Shown one piece after another: positions 1-10,835 of a stretch of 64,000 nucleotides of DNA. Each line of letters begins with the position of its first letter. The first letter of the stretch is position 1. The stretch is taken from the NCBI GenBank assembly GCA_004010835.2, contig CP030868.2:1798001-1862000 (forward strand). The letters are read 5' to 3'. Position numbers and translations under genes: made by a program. The DNA is from Oenococcus sp. UCMA 16435 (lineage in GTDB: Bacteria; Bacillota; Bacilli; Lactobacillales; Lactobacillaceae). The notes beneath the pieces were generated by a model. The model was not told the DNA's origin. It saw only the letters and a list, made by a program, of their open reading frames with translations, and searched no databases.

Positions 1-2079
<2,079 letters not shown>

Positions 2080-2151
2080 AGTAAGTGGTTTGGTTCAATT
2101 GCTTGATTAACAGTGTTAAATTACTATTCGGTTATCAGTGCGCAAGTACTG

Positions 2152-2271
<120 letters not shown>

Positions 2272-2274
2272 ATT

Positions 2275-2297
2275 CACCCCTTTGGGTGTTTTTTTTT
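2275..2297 (+). terminator. Intrinsic terminator of the rRNA operon
   Basis: CACCC at 2275-2279 pairs with GGGTG at 2284-2288, and a run of eight T follows. Confidence 0.88.
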
Positions 2298-2390
2298 GCC
2301 TTCCTTTATTTGCCCTGTGTTAATTATCCTCACAGGATTTGTTTGCCTCAGCTGACGATCAGTATAATTAAGCAGGTATATGAGGGGAAA

Positions 2391-2429
2391 ATGACAGATT
2401 GCCCTTTTAAGGTTATTATCTATACATGA
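2391..2429 (+). CDS. 12-residue leader ORF overlapping the next start codon
   Basis: A strong Shine-Dalgarno run (GAGGGG at 2382-2387) precedes ATG at 2391, which opens a 12-codon frame reading MTDCPFKVIIYT. Its TGA (2427-2429) overlaps the ATG of the PgpA-type gene as ATGA. The downstream gene has only a weak, distant ribosome site of its own, so reinitiation or translational coupling is a reasonable reading. A TATAAT box at 2363-2368 could start the transcript. No homology is claimed for the peptide. Confidence 0.42.
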   Translation: MTDCPFKVIIYT

Positions 2430-2920
2430 GTGATTATTCTGAACTAGCGCAAGCTAGTATTAAAAGACTTCGTAAACGTGGAGTTTCTTTAGATAATATT
2501 TATAGACTGACGGGTGATTTTTTGTTGCAGCATTATCATTTTTCTGCCAAACATGAGCAAATAGTTAAAGCTTTGTCGATCGTTTTAAAACGCGATGAAG
2601 TCAATGATATTATTCTTACGGCTTTGTATATGGACGAATCCGCTGAAACGATGTCGGACGATGAGCCTTTGAAGGCTCGGCTCTCTCGCGATGCTAATGG
2701 ACATAATGTTGATGAAATTCTGGCAATTGGTTTGGCTTCGCAATTTGGTGCAGCAGCAACTGTCCATTATGGCTGGCTTGATAATGAAAAACCGGGTTTA
2801 ATTGGCGTTTTGAATGATAAAACTGATTCTGTCAATGTTTATATCGACGATATTCTTGCTGCATTGGTGGCTTCAAACGCTATGGAATATTTAGAGTTGG
2901 ATGGTGGAAACAAATACTAA
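2426..2920 (+). CDS. Phosphatidylglycerophosphatase A family protein (YutG/PgpA-like)
   Basis: The 164-residue soluble protein matches the short Firmicute PgpA/YutG family. The N-terminal half is helical. The C-terminal half carries the family pattern with the HNVDEILAIGLASQFG stretch, a YGWLDNEKPG segment and the acidic VNVYIDDILAALVASNAME end. Family members remove phosphate from phosphatidylglycerol phosphate in membrane lipid synthesis. The short LAB forms are less well characterised, so the exact substrate is uncertain. The ATG at 2426 overlaps the stop of a 12-codon leader ORF, and no good ribosome site lies just upstream. It precedes thiD by 36 bases, so the two may share a transcript. 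Confidence 0.8.
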   Translation: MSDYSELAQASIKRLRKRGVSLDNIYRLTGDFLLQHYHFSAKHEQIVKALSIVLKRDEVNDIILTALYMDESAETMSDDEPLKARLSRDANGHNVDEILAIGLASQFGAAATVHYGWLDNEKPGLIGVLNDKTDSVNVYIDDILAALVASNAMEYLELDGGNKY

Positions 2921-2956
2921 TTAGGAAGAATAAGGATTTAATAGGTTATAAATTTT

Positions 2957-3775
2957 ATGGGAGCAATATCAATTAATTCATTTCCTCAAGTTGTTACGAT
3001 AGCTGGCTCTGATTCAGACGGATCAGCTGGAGCACAAGCGGATTTGCACGCTTTTTTTTCTCGGCATGTTTACGGTATGTCGATTCTTGTTGCTGCTGTT
3101 GCCGGAAATTCATACGGGATCAGTGCGGGACACAATTTTCCTTTAGATTTTATCGATGCGGAGTTTAAAACTCTGGCTAATGATTTTCATATTAGATCTG
3201 CTAAAACTGGTATGCTTGCCGACAGCGAACTTATTTTGGATATTGTAAAAAATTATCAAAAGGTTAACTTTGGCCCTTTGGTTGTCGATCCGGTTATTAC
3301 AACAAAACACGGAGCAAAATTACTCGAAGATGAAGCGATCGATACTTTAAGAGAAAATTTGCTGCCTTTAGCTGAAGTTGCAACGCCCAATTTTTCAGAG
3401 GCTCAAGTGATTGCTGGTTTTGAACTTAAGAATAAAGACGATCTTGTTAAAGCTGCTGAAAAGATTCAGAAATTTGGTGCTAAGAATGTTGTGGTTAAAG
3501 GTTCACATTTAATCGATTCCGAGCAAAAAACCGTTTCTGACTATGTTTTATTAGAAAATGGCGATGGTTACTTTCTAAGTGAAGATTATGTCGATACAAG
3601 CCATATTAATGGAACAGGCGACACTTTTTCTGCAATTATTGCGGCCGAGATTGTTAAAGGAAAGACTATTAAAAATTCCATAAAAATCGCTAAAAGAGCT
3701 ACTTATCAAGCGATTGTTGAAACGATTGGCGTTGGACACAAATTTGGACCAATTAATCATTGGGCAATTGAATAA
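2957..3775 (+). CDS. thiD: Hydroxymethylpyrimidine/phosphomethylpyrimidine kinase (ThiD-type, pyridoxal kinase-like)
   Basis: This 272-residue ribokinase-fold protein begins with the ThiD/PdxK substrate motif (VTIAGSDSDGSAGAQADL, residues 13-30) and ends with the GTGDTFSA anion-hole and catalytic Asp motif near residue 221. The VVDPVITTKHGAKLL segment in the middle is also typical. The enzyme phosphorylates hydroxymethylpyrimidine in thiamine salvage; close relatives act on pyridoxal, and sequence alone does not settle which. No TPP riboswitch is visible upstream. It sits between the PgpA-type gene and yitT on the same strand, with only a weak ribosome site before ATG 2957. Confidence 0.85.
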   Translation: MGAISINSFPQVVTIAGSDSDGSAGAQADLHAFFSRHVYGMSILVAAVAGNSYGISAGHNFPLDFIDAEFKTLANDFHIRSAKTGMLADSELILDIVKNYQKVNFGPLVVDPVITTKHGAKLLEDEAIDTLRENLLPLAEVATPNFSEAQVIAGFELKNKDDLVKAAEKIQKFGAKNVVVKGSHLIDSEQKTVSDYVLLENGDGYFLSEDYVDTSHINGTGDTFSAIIAAEIVKGKTIKNSIKIAKRATYQAIVETIGVGHKFGPINHWAIE

Positions 3776-3795
3776 CTGGGATATAATCTAATTTG

Positions 3796-4662
3796 ATGGA
3801 TCAATTGAGAAATTATTTATCAAAACACGCTATCGTCGCTCGTGCTGGGGCGGCGATTTTATATGGCGTGTTGGTTGGATTTGCCATGAATTTTTTTTGG
3901 AAGCCGGGAGATATTTATTCCAGCGGTTTTAATGGCTTGGGCCAATTAGTCGGTTTCTTTTTTTCAACCAATCTTTTGCCTGTGGTTATTTTAGCTGTTA
4001 ATATTCCAATGACGATTCTGGCTTGGATCATGATTAGTCACCGCTTGGCTTTTTTTGAGATTTTCGCAATTGCTTGTTCTTCTATATTTATTGATTTGAT
4101 CGTCGCACCGACAAAACCTTTAATTTCCGATCCTTTAATGTGTGCCATTTTTGGTGGGGCTCTTAATGGATTCGCAACTGGTTTTGCTTTAAAAAATGGT
4201 GTTGCAACTGGTGGTCTGGATGTTGTTGAAATCATTGGGAAACATTTGTGGAACATTAAAGTCTTTCCGATAAACGTTGCTTTTAATTCGATCATTATGA
4301 TCGGTTCTGGCTTCCAGCATGGATGGAAATATGCTTTTTACTCAATCATCGGTATCGTTGTTTCTGCTTGGATGACTTCAATTGCTTATACCCAGCAACA
4401 ACAAATGGAAGTTATGATTGTCACTAACAATAAAGATAAAATGATCCAGGAGATTCAATCCCGACTTCGTCGTGGAATTACTGTCGTAGACGACGCGAAG
4501 GGTGGATATTTACATGATTCCAAACACGTAATTTTCACCGTTATTACTCTCGAGGAACGCTATGAATTGCGTGAGGCAATTGAAGCGGCCGATGAAAAAG
4601 CTTTTGCCTCAATGTGGAAGGTTGATCATACTTTTGGTAATTTTTATGAAAAGCAGGTGTAA
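3796..4662 (+). CDS. YitT family membrane protein (DUF161 + DUF2179)
   Basis: About 288 residues. The N-terminal two thirds hold around five hydrophobic segments with glycine-rich turns (SSGFNGLGQLVGFF, LKNGVATGGLDVV), as in the YitT integral membrane domain. The C-terminal ~80 residues form the soluble DUF2179 domain (MIVTNNKDKMIQEIQSRLRRG...). Function in the family is unknown. A TATAAT box at 3782-3787 with a possible TTGGGC at 3760-3765 (16 bp apart) lies only 8 bases before ATG 3796, and no Shine-Dalgarno is visible. The message therefore looks leaderless. TTG 3793 is an unlikely alternative start. It is followed by a shared convergent terminator. Confidence 0.85.
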   Translation: MDQLRNYLSKHAIVARAGAAILYGVLVGFAMNFFWKPGDIYSSGFNGLGQLVGFFFSTNLLPVVILAVNIPMTILAWIMISHRLAFFEIFAIACSSIFIDLIVAPTKPLISDPLMCAIFGGALNGFATGFALKNGVATGGLDVVEIIGKHLWNIKVFPINVAFNSIIMIGSGFQHGWKYAFYSIIGIVVSAWMTSIAYTQQQQMEVMIVTNNKDKMIQEIQSRLRRGITVVDDAKGGYLHDSKHVIFTVITLEERYELREAIEAADEKAFASMWKVDHTFGNFYEKQV

Positions 4663-4709
4663 AAACTACCCAACGACTAATCGGATCTGATTTAATTCAA
4701 ACTGCTTTT

Positions 4710-4766
4710 AATATTAAAAAACATATCTATCCAAGAATGTTCTTAGTCAGATATGTTTTTAATATT
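4710..4766. terminator. Bidirectional terminator between convergent genes
   Basis: AATATTAAAAAACATATCT (4710-4728) pairs with AGATATGTTTTTAATATT (4749-4766) with a single bulged base. A-runs on one side and T-runs on the other let it serve yitT and the opposing ligase gene, whose stop codon lies inside the hairpin. Confidence 0.8.
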
Positions 4767-6315
4767 TATCAATACTTTCGTTACCGATTACTTTATTTTT
4801 TAACGCTGTTCTCTGAATTTTTCCGGTTGCTCCTCGTGGAATATCTTTCATAAAGAAAATATACTGTGGGATTTTAAATTTCTCTTCCTGCAGAGAAACT
4901 ATTTTTCTAATTTGCTTGGCGAAATCGCTTAATTCTTCTTTTTTATTTGTTGAATTTTTTAAAACAATTACAGCTGCAACTGTCTCCCCATATATTTTGT
5001 CCGGATAAGCAATCACAGCCGAGGCATCAACGAAGGCTAATTTATCTATCACGTTTTCAACCTCGTAAGGGCTAATCTTATCACCGGACTTGTTAATCAT
5101 TTCTTTGCTTCGTCCTGCAAGGAAGATAAAACCATCCTTATCTAAGTGGCCAATGTCGCCGGTTCTAAACCATCCGTCGACAAAAGATTCCTGATCGCGA
5201 TTATGAAGATACCCGGTTATTGTATTTGTTCCTTTGATCCAAATCTCTCCGTCTTCCCCAATCGGCAGTTCTTTGGTTAATTTTTTATCAGATATTTTTA
5301 TTGCAATATTAAAAGGTTTTCCTGATGATCCAACCGGGCTACTGAGAGGCGGCATTGGATCTATAGCAATTTGGCTGGGTGCTTCGGTCATCCCATAAGA
5401 ATTTAGGATTGGTACTTTAAAACGTTCCTCAAATTGATTCATCGCTGCAATTGCCAGAGGAGCCGAGGTTGAACGTATGAAACGTAATTTACGTAAATTC
5501 TTTGGATTAATTTCCGTGTTTAACAAAATTAAAATGATTGCCGGAGCGGCCGAGACCCAGGTAACATCTTGATTTTCGACAACCGGCCAAAATTTATGGG
5601 CAGAGAAATGTTTTTGAACGACGATTGAGCCTCCTGAAATCAAAGCTGACATCAAAGCGATATTTTGAGCGTTTATATGGTAAAAAGGAAGCACGATATA
5701 AACACAATCAGCTTCTGTTAGACTATGGCTCTGAACAACGTTATCACCGGCTGTATACATTTGGTCGTGGTCCAATAAGACGCCTTTTGGCTTTCCGGTT
5801 GTTCCGGAAGTATAAATAACAATGCCCGAGTGTTTGGGAATTTCGTCAAAATCGTCAACATTATCAATTGTTTTGATCGAGTCCCAAGAAGTTAATTTAA
5901 TATAATAATCGTCGTAATTGGTTAAAATCTCAGATTTTGGATTTTCGACTGTTTGGTTAAAAAACTCTTGATAATCACCATCTAAAATCGCTGCTTTGTA
6001 ATTTCTTTTTCTAAATTCGTTTTTGGCTTGTTTTTCCGGCATTTTTGGATTCATTGAATAAATAGCCAAACCGGTTCGCATTGCCGCTAAATAACTAATT
6101 GCATAAGCAGTTGAATTTGGCAAAGCCAACAATAATAAATCTCCAACTTTAAGTCCAGCCTCGTCAAATGTTTCAACTGCTTGATCAACGGCTTTTAAAA
6201 GTTGTCCATTAGTTAGCCAAAGATTTAAATCGGCATCATATAGTTTCTTTTTATTTGGATCTTTTTCAATCCATGAAAAAGTCTTTTTAACTAATTTTGA
6301 ATTATATTCTGACAT
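4759..6315 (-). CDS. AMP-forming acyl-CoA synthetase / adenylate-forming ligase
   Basis: This 518-residue member of the ANL superfamily has the P-loop motif YTSGTTGKPKG (about residues 167-177), the NSYGMTEA motif, the GWFRTGDIG hinge region, and the C-terminal GATGKIQR with the catalytic lysine. It should activate a carboxylic acid as an acyl-adenylate and pass it to CoA or another thiol. The substrate is not evident; short or medium-chain acyl-CoA ligase is the default reading. A good ribosome site (AGAGGA) precedes ATG 6315. Its start lies inside the end of the upstream acyltransferase gene (14-base overlap), which suggests coupled translation and a joint role in moving an acyl group. Confidence 0.85.
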   Translation of the reverse strand: MSEYNSKLVKKTFSWIEKDPNKKKLYDADLNLWLTNGQLLKAVDQAVETFDEAGLKVGDLLLLALPNSTAYAISYLAAMRTGLAIYSMNPKMPEKQAKNEFRKRNYKAAILDGDYQEFFNQTVENPKSEILTNYDDYYIKLTSWDSIKTIDNVDDFDEIPKHSGIVIYTSGTTGKPKGVLLDHDQMYTAGDNVVQSHSLTEADCVYIVLPFYHINAQNIALMSALISGGSIVVQKHFSAHKFWPVVENQDVTWVSAAPAIILILLNTEINPKNLRKLRFIRSTSAPLAIAAMNQFEERFKVPILNSYGMTEAPSQIAIDPMPPLSSPVGSSGKPFNIAIKISDKKLTKELPIGEDGEIWIKGTNTITGYLHNRDQESFVDGWFRTGDIGHLDKDGFIFLAGRSKEMINKSGDKISPYEVENVIDKLAFVDASAVIAYPDKIYGETVAAVIVLKNSTNKKEELSDFAKQIRKIVSLQEEKFKIPQYIFFMKDIPRGATGKIQRTALKNKVIGNESIDKY

Positions 6316-7504
6316 TTATTCCTCTTTTATTTAATGGTCTTCCTATTACATAATGTGCGATTGGCGTGTTGTACAGGATCCAGCACAATGCCCCTGAGAA
6401 TCCGATCACAAAAATTGTTGCCAATGGCCATATTAACCAGATATACCAAGAATCGTTGGGTATTGGAATTATTATTATGCGCAAAATCGACAGGGCAATC
6501 GTCTGTGTTAAATATAGACCAAAAGCAATTTTTTGTGCTTTTGAGACAAAAGCAATAAGTTTCGGGTGCTTCTTGCTTTTAACCAAACGATCATAGAGAT
6601 AACCAACATAGAAAACATTGGATATCACAATCAAAGCATAGATTACTATAAGTGGCTGATGAACTTCATAGGCTTTACTGTAGCTTAGCTTAAGAATGTA
6701 AATATTATAAAAATAATAAAATATCATTGTTGGAATACCAATTAAGGTCGCAATGAAAAGCTGTTTTATATGCGAAACGATCCACTTTTCAACTTCGGAA
6801 TAGTGAATTCCTGCCAAAGCACCGGCAATAAAATAACCTTCATAAGTAAGAACAAACATTCCGTAACTTTTAAATAAGTAAGGCCAATTTTCGGTTGAAA
6901 GGTGGGGGAATACAAATTTTGTAAAAATCGTGATTAATAATTGGATTGCAATCGAACAAAAAAAGACCAGCAAATGTTTGCCCTCAGTCTTTTTAAATAA
7001 GAAACGCATTAACGGGTAACAAAGATAAAGTTGCAGCATTACCATTAAAAAATACATATAGTATCCGTTACCGTGAATTAATAAATCCCAATATTGCAGC
7101 CACCAAGTGCTGGTTAAAATTTTTCCAAAATCATGCTCAACCATATGATAAATAAAATTCCAGAAAAAATAGGGTATCAAAACCCAAAAATATCGTCGCT
7201 TCCAAAACTTGATTAAGTGCATTGGCCGATTATAAGAATTTAAAAAAAGAACCAGTCCGGATATAAACATGAAACCCATTCTTGTGAAGTGCATCGGCAT
7301 GTGAAAGGATCCCAAAGCAAGAAAAGGAGCTGATCCAACCTGAAATTTGTATGTAAAGACGGTTGAAGTATGAATTGTTAATACGCCAAGAATAAACAAA
7401 AGCCGCATTAAATCGACACCGTATAAATATTTACGTTTACTAGTGATTTTCTCTGAAGACATCGAGAATATTGTAGGCGTCCGAAAAGCTTTTGAGTGTA
7501 ACAT
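6302..7504 (-). CDS. Acyltransferase 3 family membrane protein (OafA/OatA/YrhL-like)
   Basis: The 400-residue polytopic protein has about ten hydrophobic segments. The N-terminal pattern YGVDLMRLLFILGVLTIHTS contains the conserved Arg and His of acyltransferase-3 enzymes, which acylate sugars or lipids of the cell envelope in the membrane. It overlaps the acyl-adenylate ligase gene by 14 bases, so the pair probably forms an operon in which the ligase supplies the activated acyl group. ATG 7504 has no visible ribosome site. ATG 7462 (residue 15) is an alternative and has a TACAAT box seven bases ahead, so it may be a leaderless start. The C-terminal extracytoplasmic SGNH domain of OatA is absent. 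Confidence 0.8.
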   Translation of the reverse strand: MLHSKAFRTPTIFSMSSEKITSKRKYLYGVDLMRLLFILGVLTIHTSTVFTYKFQVGSAPFLALGSFHMPMHFTRMGFMFISGLVLFLNSYNRPMHLIKFWKRRYFWVLIPYFFWNFIYHMVEHDFGKILTSTWWLQYWDLLIHGNGYYMYFLMVMLQLYLCYPLMRFLFKKTEGKHLLVFFCSIAIQLLITIFTKFVFPHLSTENWPYLFKSYGMFVLTYEGYFIAGALAGIHYSEVEKWIVSHIKQLFIATLIGIPTMIFYYFYNIYILKLSYSKAYEVHQPLIVIYALIVISNVFYVGYLYDRLVKSKKHPKLIAFVSKAQKIAFGLYLTQTIALSILRIIIIPIPNDSWYIWLIWPLATIFVIGFSGALCWILYNTPIAHYVIGRPLNKRGINVRI

Positions 7505-7600
7505 TTTTATTTCAATATGATGACAAAAAGTTAGTTAAATATTATTTTTGTTTTCTTACTAAAAGTTCCCACGAATTCTCTTGTATAATTAACTTATTAA

Positions 7601-7715
7601 ATGAGGGAGTAACGGCGAATTTTTTAGTCCGCGGGAAATCCAAGTTACACGAACAAATTGTTCTGGTGACCCTTAATCAGTGAGACTCATCTTAATTTCT
7701 AAGGGAAGGAGTCTT
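7601..7715 (+). promoter_or_regulatory. yybP-ykoY (Mn2+) riboswitch-like leader with RBS-sequestering alternative stem
   Basis: ATGAG (7601-7605) pairs with CTCAT (7686-7690) as P1. It is followed by GGGAGTAACG, matching the family's conserved GGGGAGUAGC, and P1 is closed by GTGAGACTC, matching the conserved 3' (A)GCNGAGACC. Inside lie GTTAC/GGTGAC and GAACA/TGTTC helices. A TATAAT box at 7584-7589 would start transcription just before P1. GAGACTC (7682-7688) can also pair with GAGTCTT (7709-7715), which contains the ribosome site GGAG and competes with P1. I infer a translational ON switch. The next gene is a P-type ATPase, as in other bacteria with this riboswitch. Confidence 0.72.
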
Positions 7716-7720
7716 TTGTT

Positions 7721-10387
7721 TTGTCCAAAAAAATTTTTTACAACCAGAGCGTCAAGGAGGTAATCGATCAATTTGCTTCCGATAAAAACAAAGGCCTCAG
7801 TCAAAATGTTGCCAGTCAGAAATTAAAAACAGATGGTCCGAATGTTTTAAATAAAGCCAAACGAACTACTTTATTGCAAAAATTTGTTAATCAGTTCAAA
7901 GATTTTATGATTGCGATCTTGGCGGTTGCGGCGATCATTGCAGCAATGACCGGAGAATTGGTCGATGCAATTTTTATTTTGCTGGTTGTTGTTTTAAATG
8001 CAATTTTTGGTGTCTTTCAGGAATCAAAAGCGGAAGACGCAATTGAAGCTTTAAAAAAAATGTCGACCCCAAATGCCGATGTTCGTCGTGATGGCAAAGT
8101 AGTGTCATTACCGGCGACAGAGCTTGTGACTGGCGACATTGTCTTGATAGAGGCTGGCGATATTGTTCCGGCTGATTTGCGTTTAATTGAAGCTAATTCT
8201 TTAAAAATCGAAGAAGCGACGTTAACTGGCGAATCGGTTCCGGTTGAAAAATCATCAGCTGTTTTAAAAGCTAAAAAACCGAGCCTTGGCGATCGCCATA
8301 ATATGGTTTTTATGAACACAAACGTTACTTACGGGCGTGGTGTCGGAATAGTTGTGGCTACTGGAATGACAACCGAAGTTGGTCATATAGCCAGTATGTT
8401 GGAACAGACAAAAGAAACTGCCACACCCCTGCAGGCTAATTTAAAACAGTTGGGTAAAAGCCTAACCTATTTGATTCTTGTAATTTCGATAATCGTTTTT
8501 GCGATTGGAATGATAAAAGGAGCCGAATCCTGGGTCAACATGCTATTAACGGCGATTAGTATTGCTGTCGCTGCCATTCCAGAAGGCTTACCAGCAATTG
8601 TTACGATTACGCTGGCTTTGGGAACTGGTCGTTTGGCAAAGAAAAATGCTTTAATGAGGCGTTTGGCAGCCGTTGAGACTTTGGGATCGACGGAAATCAT
8701 TGGTTCGGATAAAACCGGTACTTTAACGCAAAATAAAATGACGGTTGAAAAGTATGTTGTCAACAATCAAATCGTAGATGCAGACCAATCGATTAAAAAC
8801 AATCCAACAGCCAAAAAATTAGCACTTGTGATGGCTTTGAACAATGACACGAAAATGACTGAAAAGGGTCTATTGGGCGATCCGACCGAAACTGCTCTTA
8901 TTTCGTTTAACGAAAATCAAGATCAGGATTTGAATCGTTTATTCAACAAGATGCCGCGAGTTGCCGAAATACCTTTTGATTCCGAACGTAAATTGATGAC
9001 AACCGTTAATAAGAATTCCAATCAATATATCGTCACTGTCAAAGGTGCTCCCGATGAATTGTTGCGTCGAACTTCTAAAATTGAAATTTCCGGAAAAATT
9101 TCAATCCTGACGGATGAAAATCGTCAAAACCTGTTGGAAATCAATCATCAATTGGCAAAACAAGCTTTGCGTGTTTTGGCTTTTGCCTATCAAAACGTTA
9201 AAGAAGTTCCCGGGAAGTTAACAAGCAAGGCAGTTGAAAAAGACCTTGTTTTTGTTGGCTTTGTCGCAATGATCGATCCAGAGCGTCCAGAAGTTGCCGA
9301 GGCAGTCAAAGAGGCTCGTCAGGCTGGTATTCGGCCGATTATGATTACTGGCGATCACAAAGACACTGCTGCAGCAATTGCGAGACGCTTAGGAATTCTG
9401 ACTGCCGATCAGGGATCCCAGGCTGTGATTACCGGAGCCCAACTAGATCAAATCCCTGACGATCAATTTCAGGACAGCGTCACTCAATACAGCGTATACG
9501 CCCGTGTTGCTCCGGAGCATAAAGTCAGAATTGTCAATGCTTGGAAAAAACGCGGTAAAATCGTTGCAATGACCGGGGATGGCGTTAATGATGCCCCGGC
9601 TTTGAAAACAGCCGATATCGGTGTGGCCATGGGCATTACCGGGACAGAAGTTTCAAAAGGCGCTTCCGATATGGTACTTGCTGACGATAATTTTGCTACG
9701 ATCGTCAATGCAATCAAGGAAGGCCGAACTGTTTTCGCTAACATTCAAAAAGCTTTACAGTATTTGCTTTCTTCTAATTTGGCCGAAGTAATGACTTTAT
9801 TCACTATGACCGTTTTGGGTTGGAAACTTTTTGCACCAGTTATGATTCTTTGGATTAATTTGGTAACCGATACTTTTCCAGCGATTGCGCTTGGGCTGGA
9901 ACCATCGGAAACAGATATTATGAATCGTCGCCCACGTGGAAGGACTTCCAGCTTTTTGTCGGATGGTGTCGGTGTAGCAATTATTTGGCAGGGAATTATC
10001 CAGGCTTTGACAGTTTTGGCAGTCTATGCTTTAGCACTTGCTTATCCGGATCACGCCGGGAATATAAGTCTTGTTCATCGGGATGCCTTGACGATGGCCT
10101 TTATGACACTTGGTCTAATGCAGCTTGTCAATGCGTTTAACGTTAAGTCGGTTTACCAGTCAGTTTTGAGAATCGGGCCTTTTGCAAACAAATATTTCAA
10201 TGGAGCGATTTTGTTTAGCCTTCTTTCGATGGCGATTGTCGTTTTGGTACCGGGTTTCAATGATATTTTTCACGTTTCCGATCTAAATATTCATCAATGG
10301 TTAATTGTTTTGGCTGCTTCTTTTTCGATCATTTTAATTGTTGAAGTAGTAAAATTATTCGAGCGTCTTGTTTTAAAGAAGAGATAA
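7721..10387 (+). CDS. P-type cation-transporting ATPase (type II, Ca2+/Mn2+ exporter-like)
   Basis: An 888-residue type II P-ATPase. The N-terminal cation ATPase domain is followed by the actuator TGES (about 168-171), TM4 with IPEGLP, the phosphorylation site DKTGTLT (Asp at about residue 330), the KGAPDEL nucleotide motif, MTGDGVNDAPAL, and TM6 with NLVTDTFPA. The PEGL and N..D residues fit the SERCA/PMCA Ca2+ group rather than Na,K pumps. The start is TTG 7721 behind AAGGGAAGGAG. The Mn2+-riboswitch-like leader suggests that Mn2+ (with or without Ca2+) is the exported ion, as for related streptococcal and lactococcal pumps. Two small genes follow with 2-base gaps. Confidence 0.92.
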   Translation: MSKKIFYNQSVKEVIDQFASDKNKGLSQNVASQKLKTDGPNVLNKAKRTTLLQKFVNQFKDFMIAILAVAAIIAAMTGELVDAIFILLVVVLNAIFGVFQESKAEDAIEALKKMSTPNADVRRDGKVVSLPATELVTGDIVLIEAGDIVPADLRLIEANSLKIEEATLTGESVPVEKSSAVLKAKKPSLGDRHNMVFMNTNVTYGRGVGIVVATGMTTEVGHIASMLEQTKETATPLQANLKQLGKSLTYLILVISIIVFAIGMIKGAESWVNMLLTAISIAVAAIPEGLPAIVTITLALGTGRLAKKNALMRRLAAVETLGSTEIIGSDKTGTLTQNKMTVEKYVVNNQIVDADQSIKNNPTAKKLALVMALNNDTKMTEKGLLGDPTETALISFNENQDQDLNRLFNKMPRVAEIPFDSERKLMTTVNKNSNQYIVTVKGAPDELLRRTSKIEISGKISILTDENRQNLLEINHQLAKQALRVLAFAYQNVKEVPGKLTSKAVEKDLVFVGFVAMIDPERPEVAEAVKEARQAGIRPIMITGDHKDTAAAIARRLGILTADQGSQAVITGAQLDQIPDDQFQDSVTQYSVYARVAPEHKVRIVNAWKKRGKIVAMTGDGVNDAPALKTADIGVAMGITGTEVSKGASDMVLADDNFATIVNAIKEGRTVFANIQKALQYLLSSNLAEVMTLFTMTVLGWKLFAPVMILWINLVTDTFPAIALGLEPSETDIMNRRPRGRTSSFLSDGVGVAIIWQGIIQALTVLAVYALALAYPDHAGNISLVHRDALTMAFMTLGLMQLVNAFNVKSVYQSVLRIGPFANKYFNGAILFSLLSMAIVVLVPGFNDIFHVSDLNIHQWLIVLAASFSIILIVEVVKLFERLVLKKR

Positions 10388-10389
10388 TT

Positions 10390-10833
10390 ATGAAACCAGT
10401 TAAACCACAACAATTTGCCTTGGGACTTCAAGATTTTTTAAAAACGATTGATCGGATTAATACAAAAGTCAGTCCCTCCTATAGTAAGCTGAAAGAATTT
10501 CTAGATAGTGATCGATTAGCTGACCTTTCCGATAGCGAGTTTAAAAATGTTGCTGCCGAATTTATGGATGCCAATGATCAATATGAGCAGGCTGTTGATG
10601 ATTTGAAAGGTTTGTCGGCCCCTGTTCATTTACTTGGTTTGAAAACGAACCTCGTTTCTTATTTTCAAGATTACGTTGATGCGACAAAAAACATGACAGA
10701 TTCTTTGAATTTAGATAAAAAATCTGTTGACCTTGTTAAGTTTTCTCAATCAGAAAAAGATCAGGACGACTTAATGCACAAGGTTAATCGCAATGTCAAT
10801 CGCATTTTGATGTCTAAAGGCCTTCAGGGCTGA
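10390..10833 (+). CDS. Conserved hypothetical protein, helical
   Basis: A 147-residue, highly charged, mostly helical protein without signal peptide, membrane segment or cysteine. I do not recognise a named domain. It lies 2 bases after the ATPase gene and 2 bases before the SprT gene, so all three are probably co-transcribed and may come under the upstream leader. The ATG is weakly preceded by AAGAAGAGATA. Confidence 0.7.
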   Translation: MKPVKPQQFALGLQDFLKTIDRINTKVSPSYSKLKEFLDSDRLADLSDSEFKNVAAEFMDANDQYEQAVDDLKGLSAPVHLLGLKTNLVSYFQDYVDATKNMTDSLNLDKKSVDLVKFSQSEKDQDDLMHKVNRNVNRILMSKGLQG

Positions 10834-10835
10834 TT

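Noticed and set aside
4038..4295. 85-codon minus-strand frame inside yitT
   Set aside because: It is an antisense shadow of a well-supported membrane protein gene.
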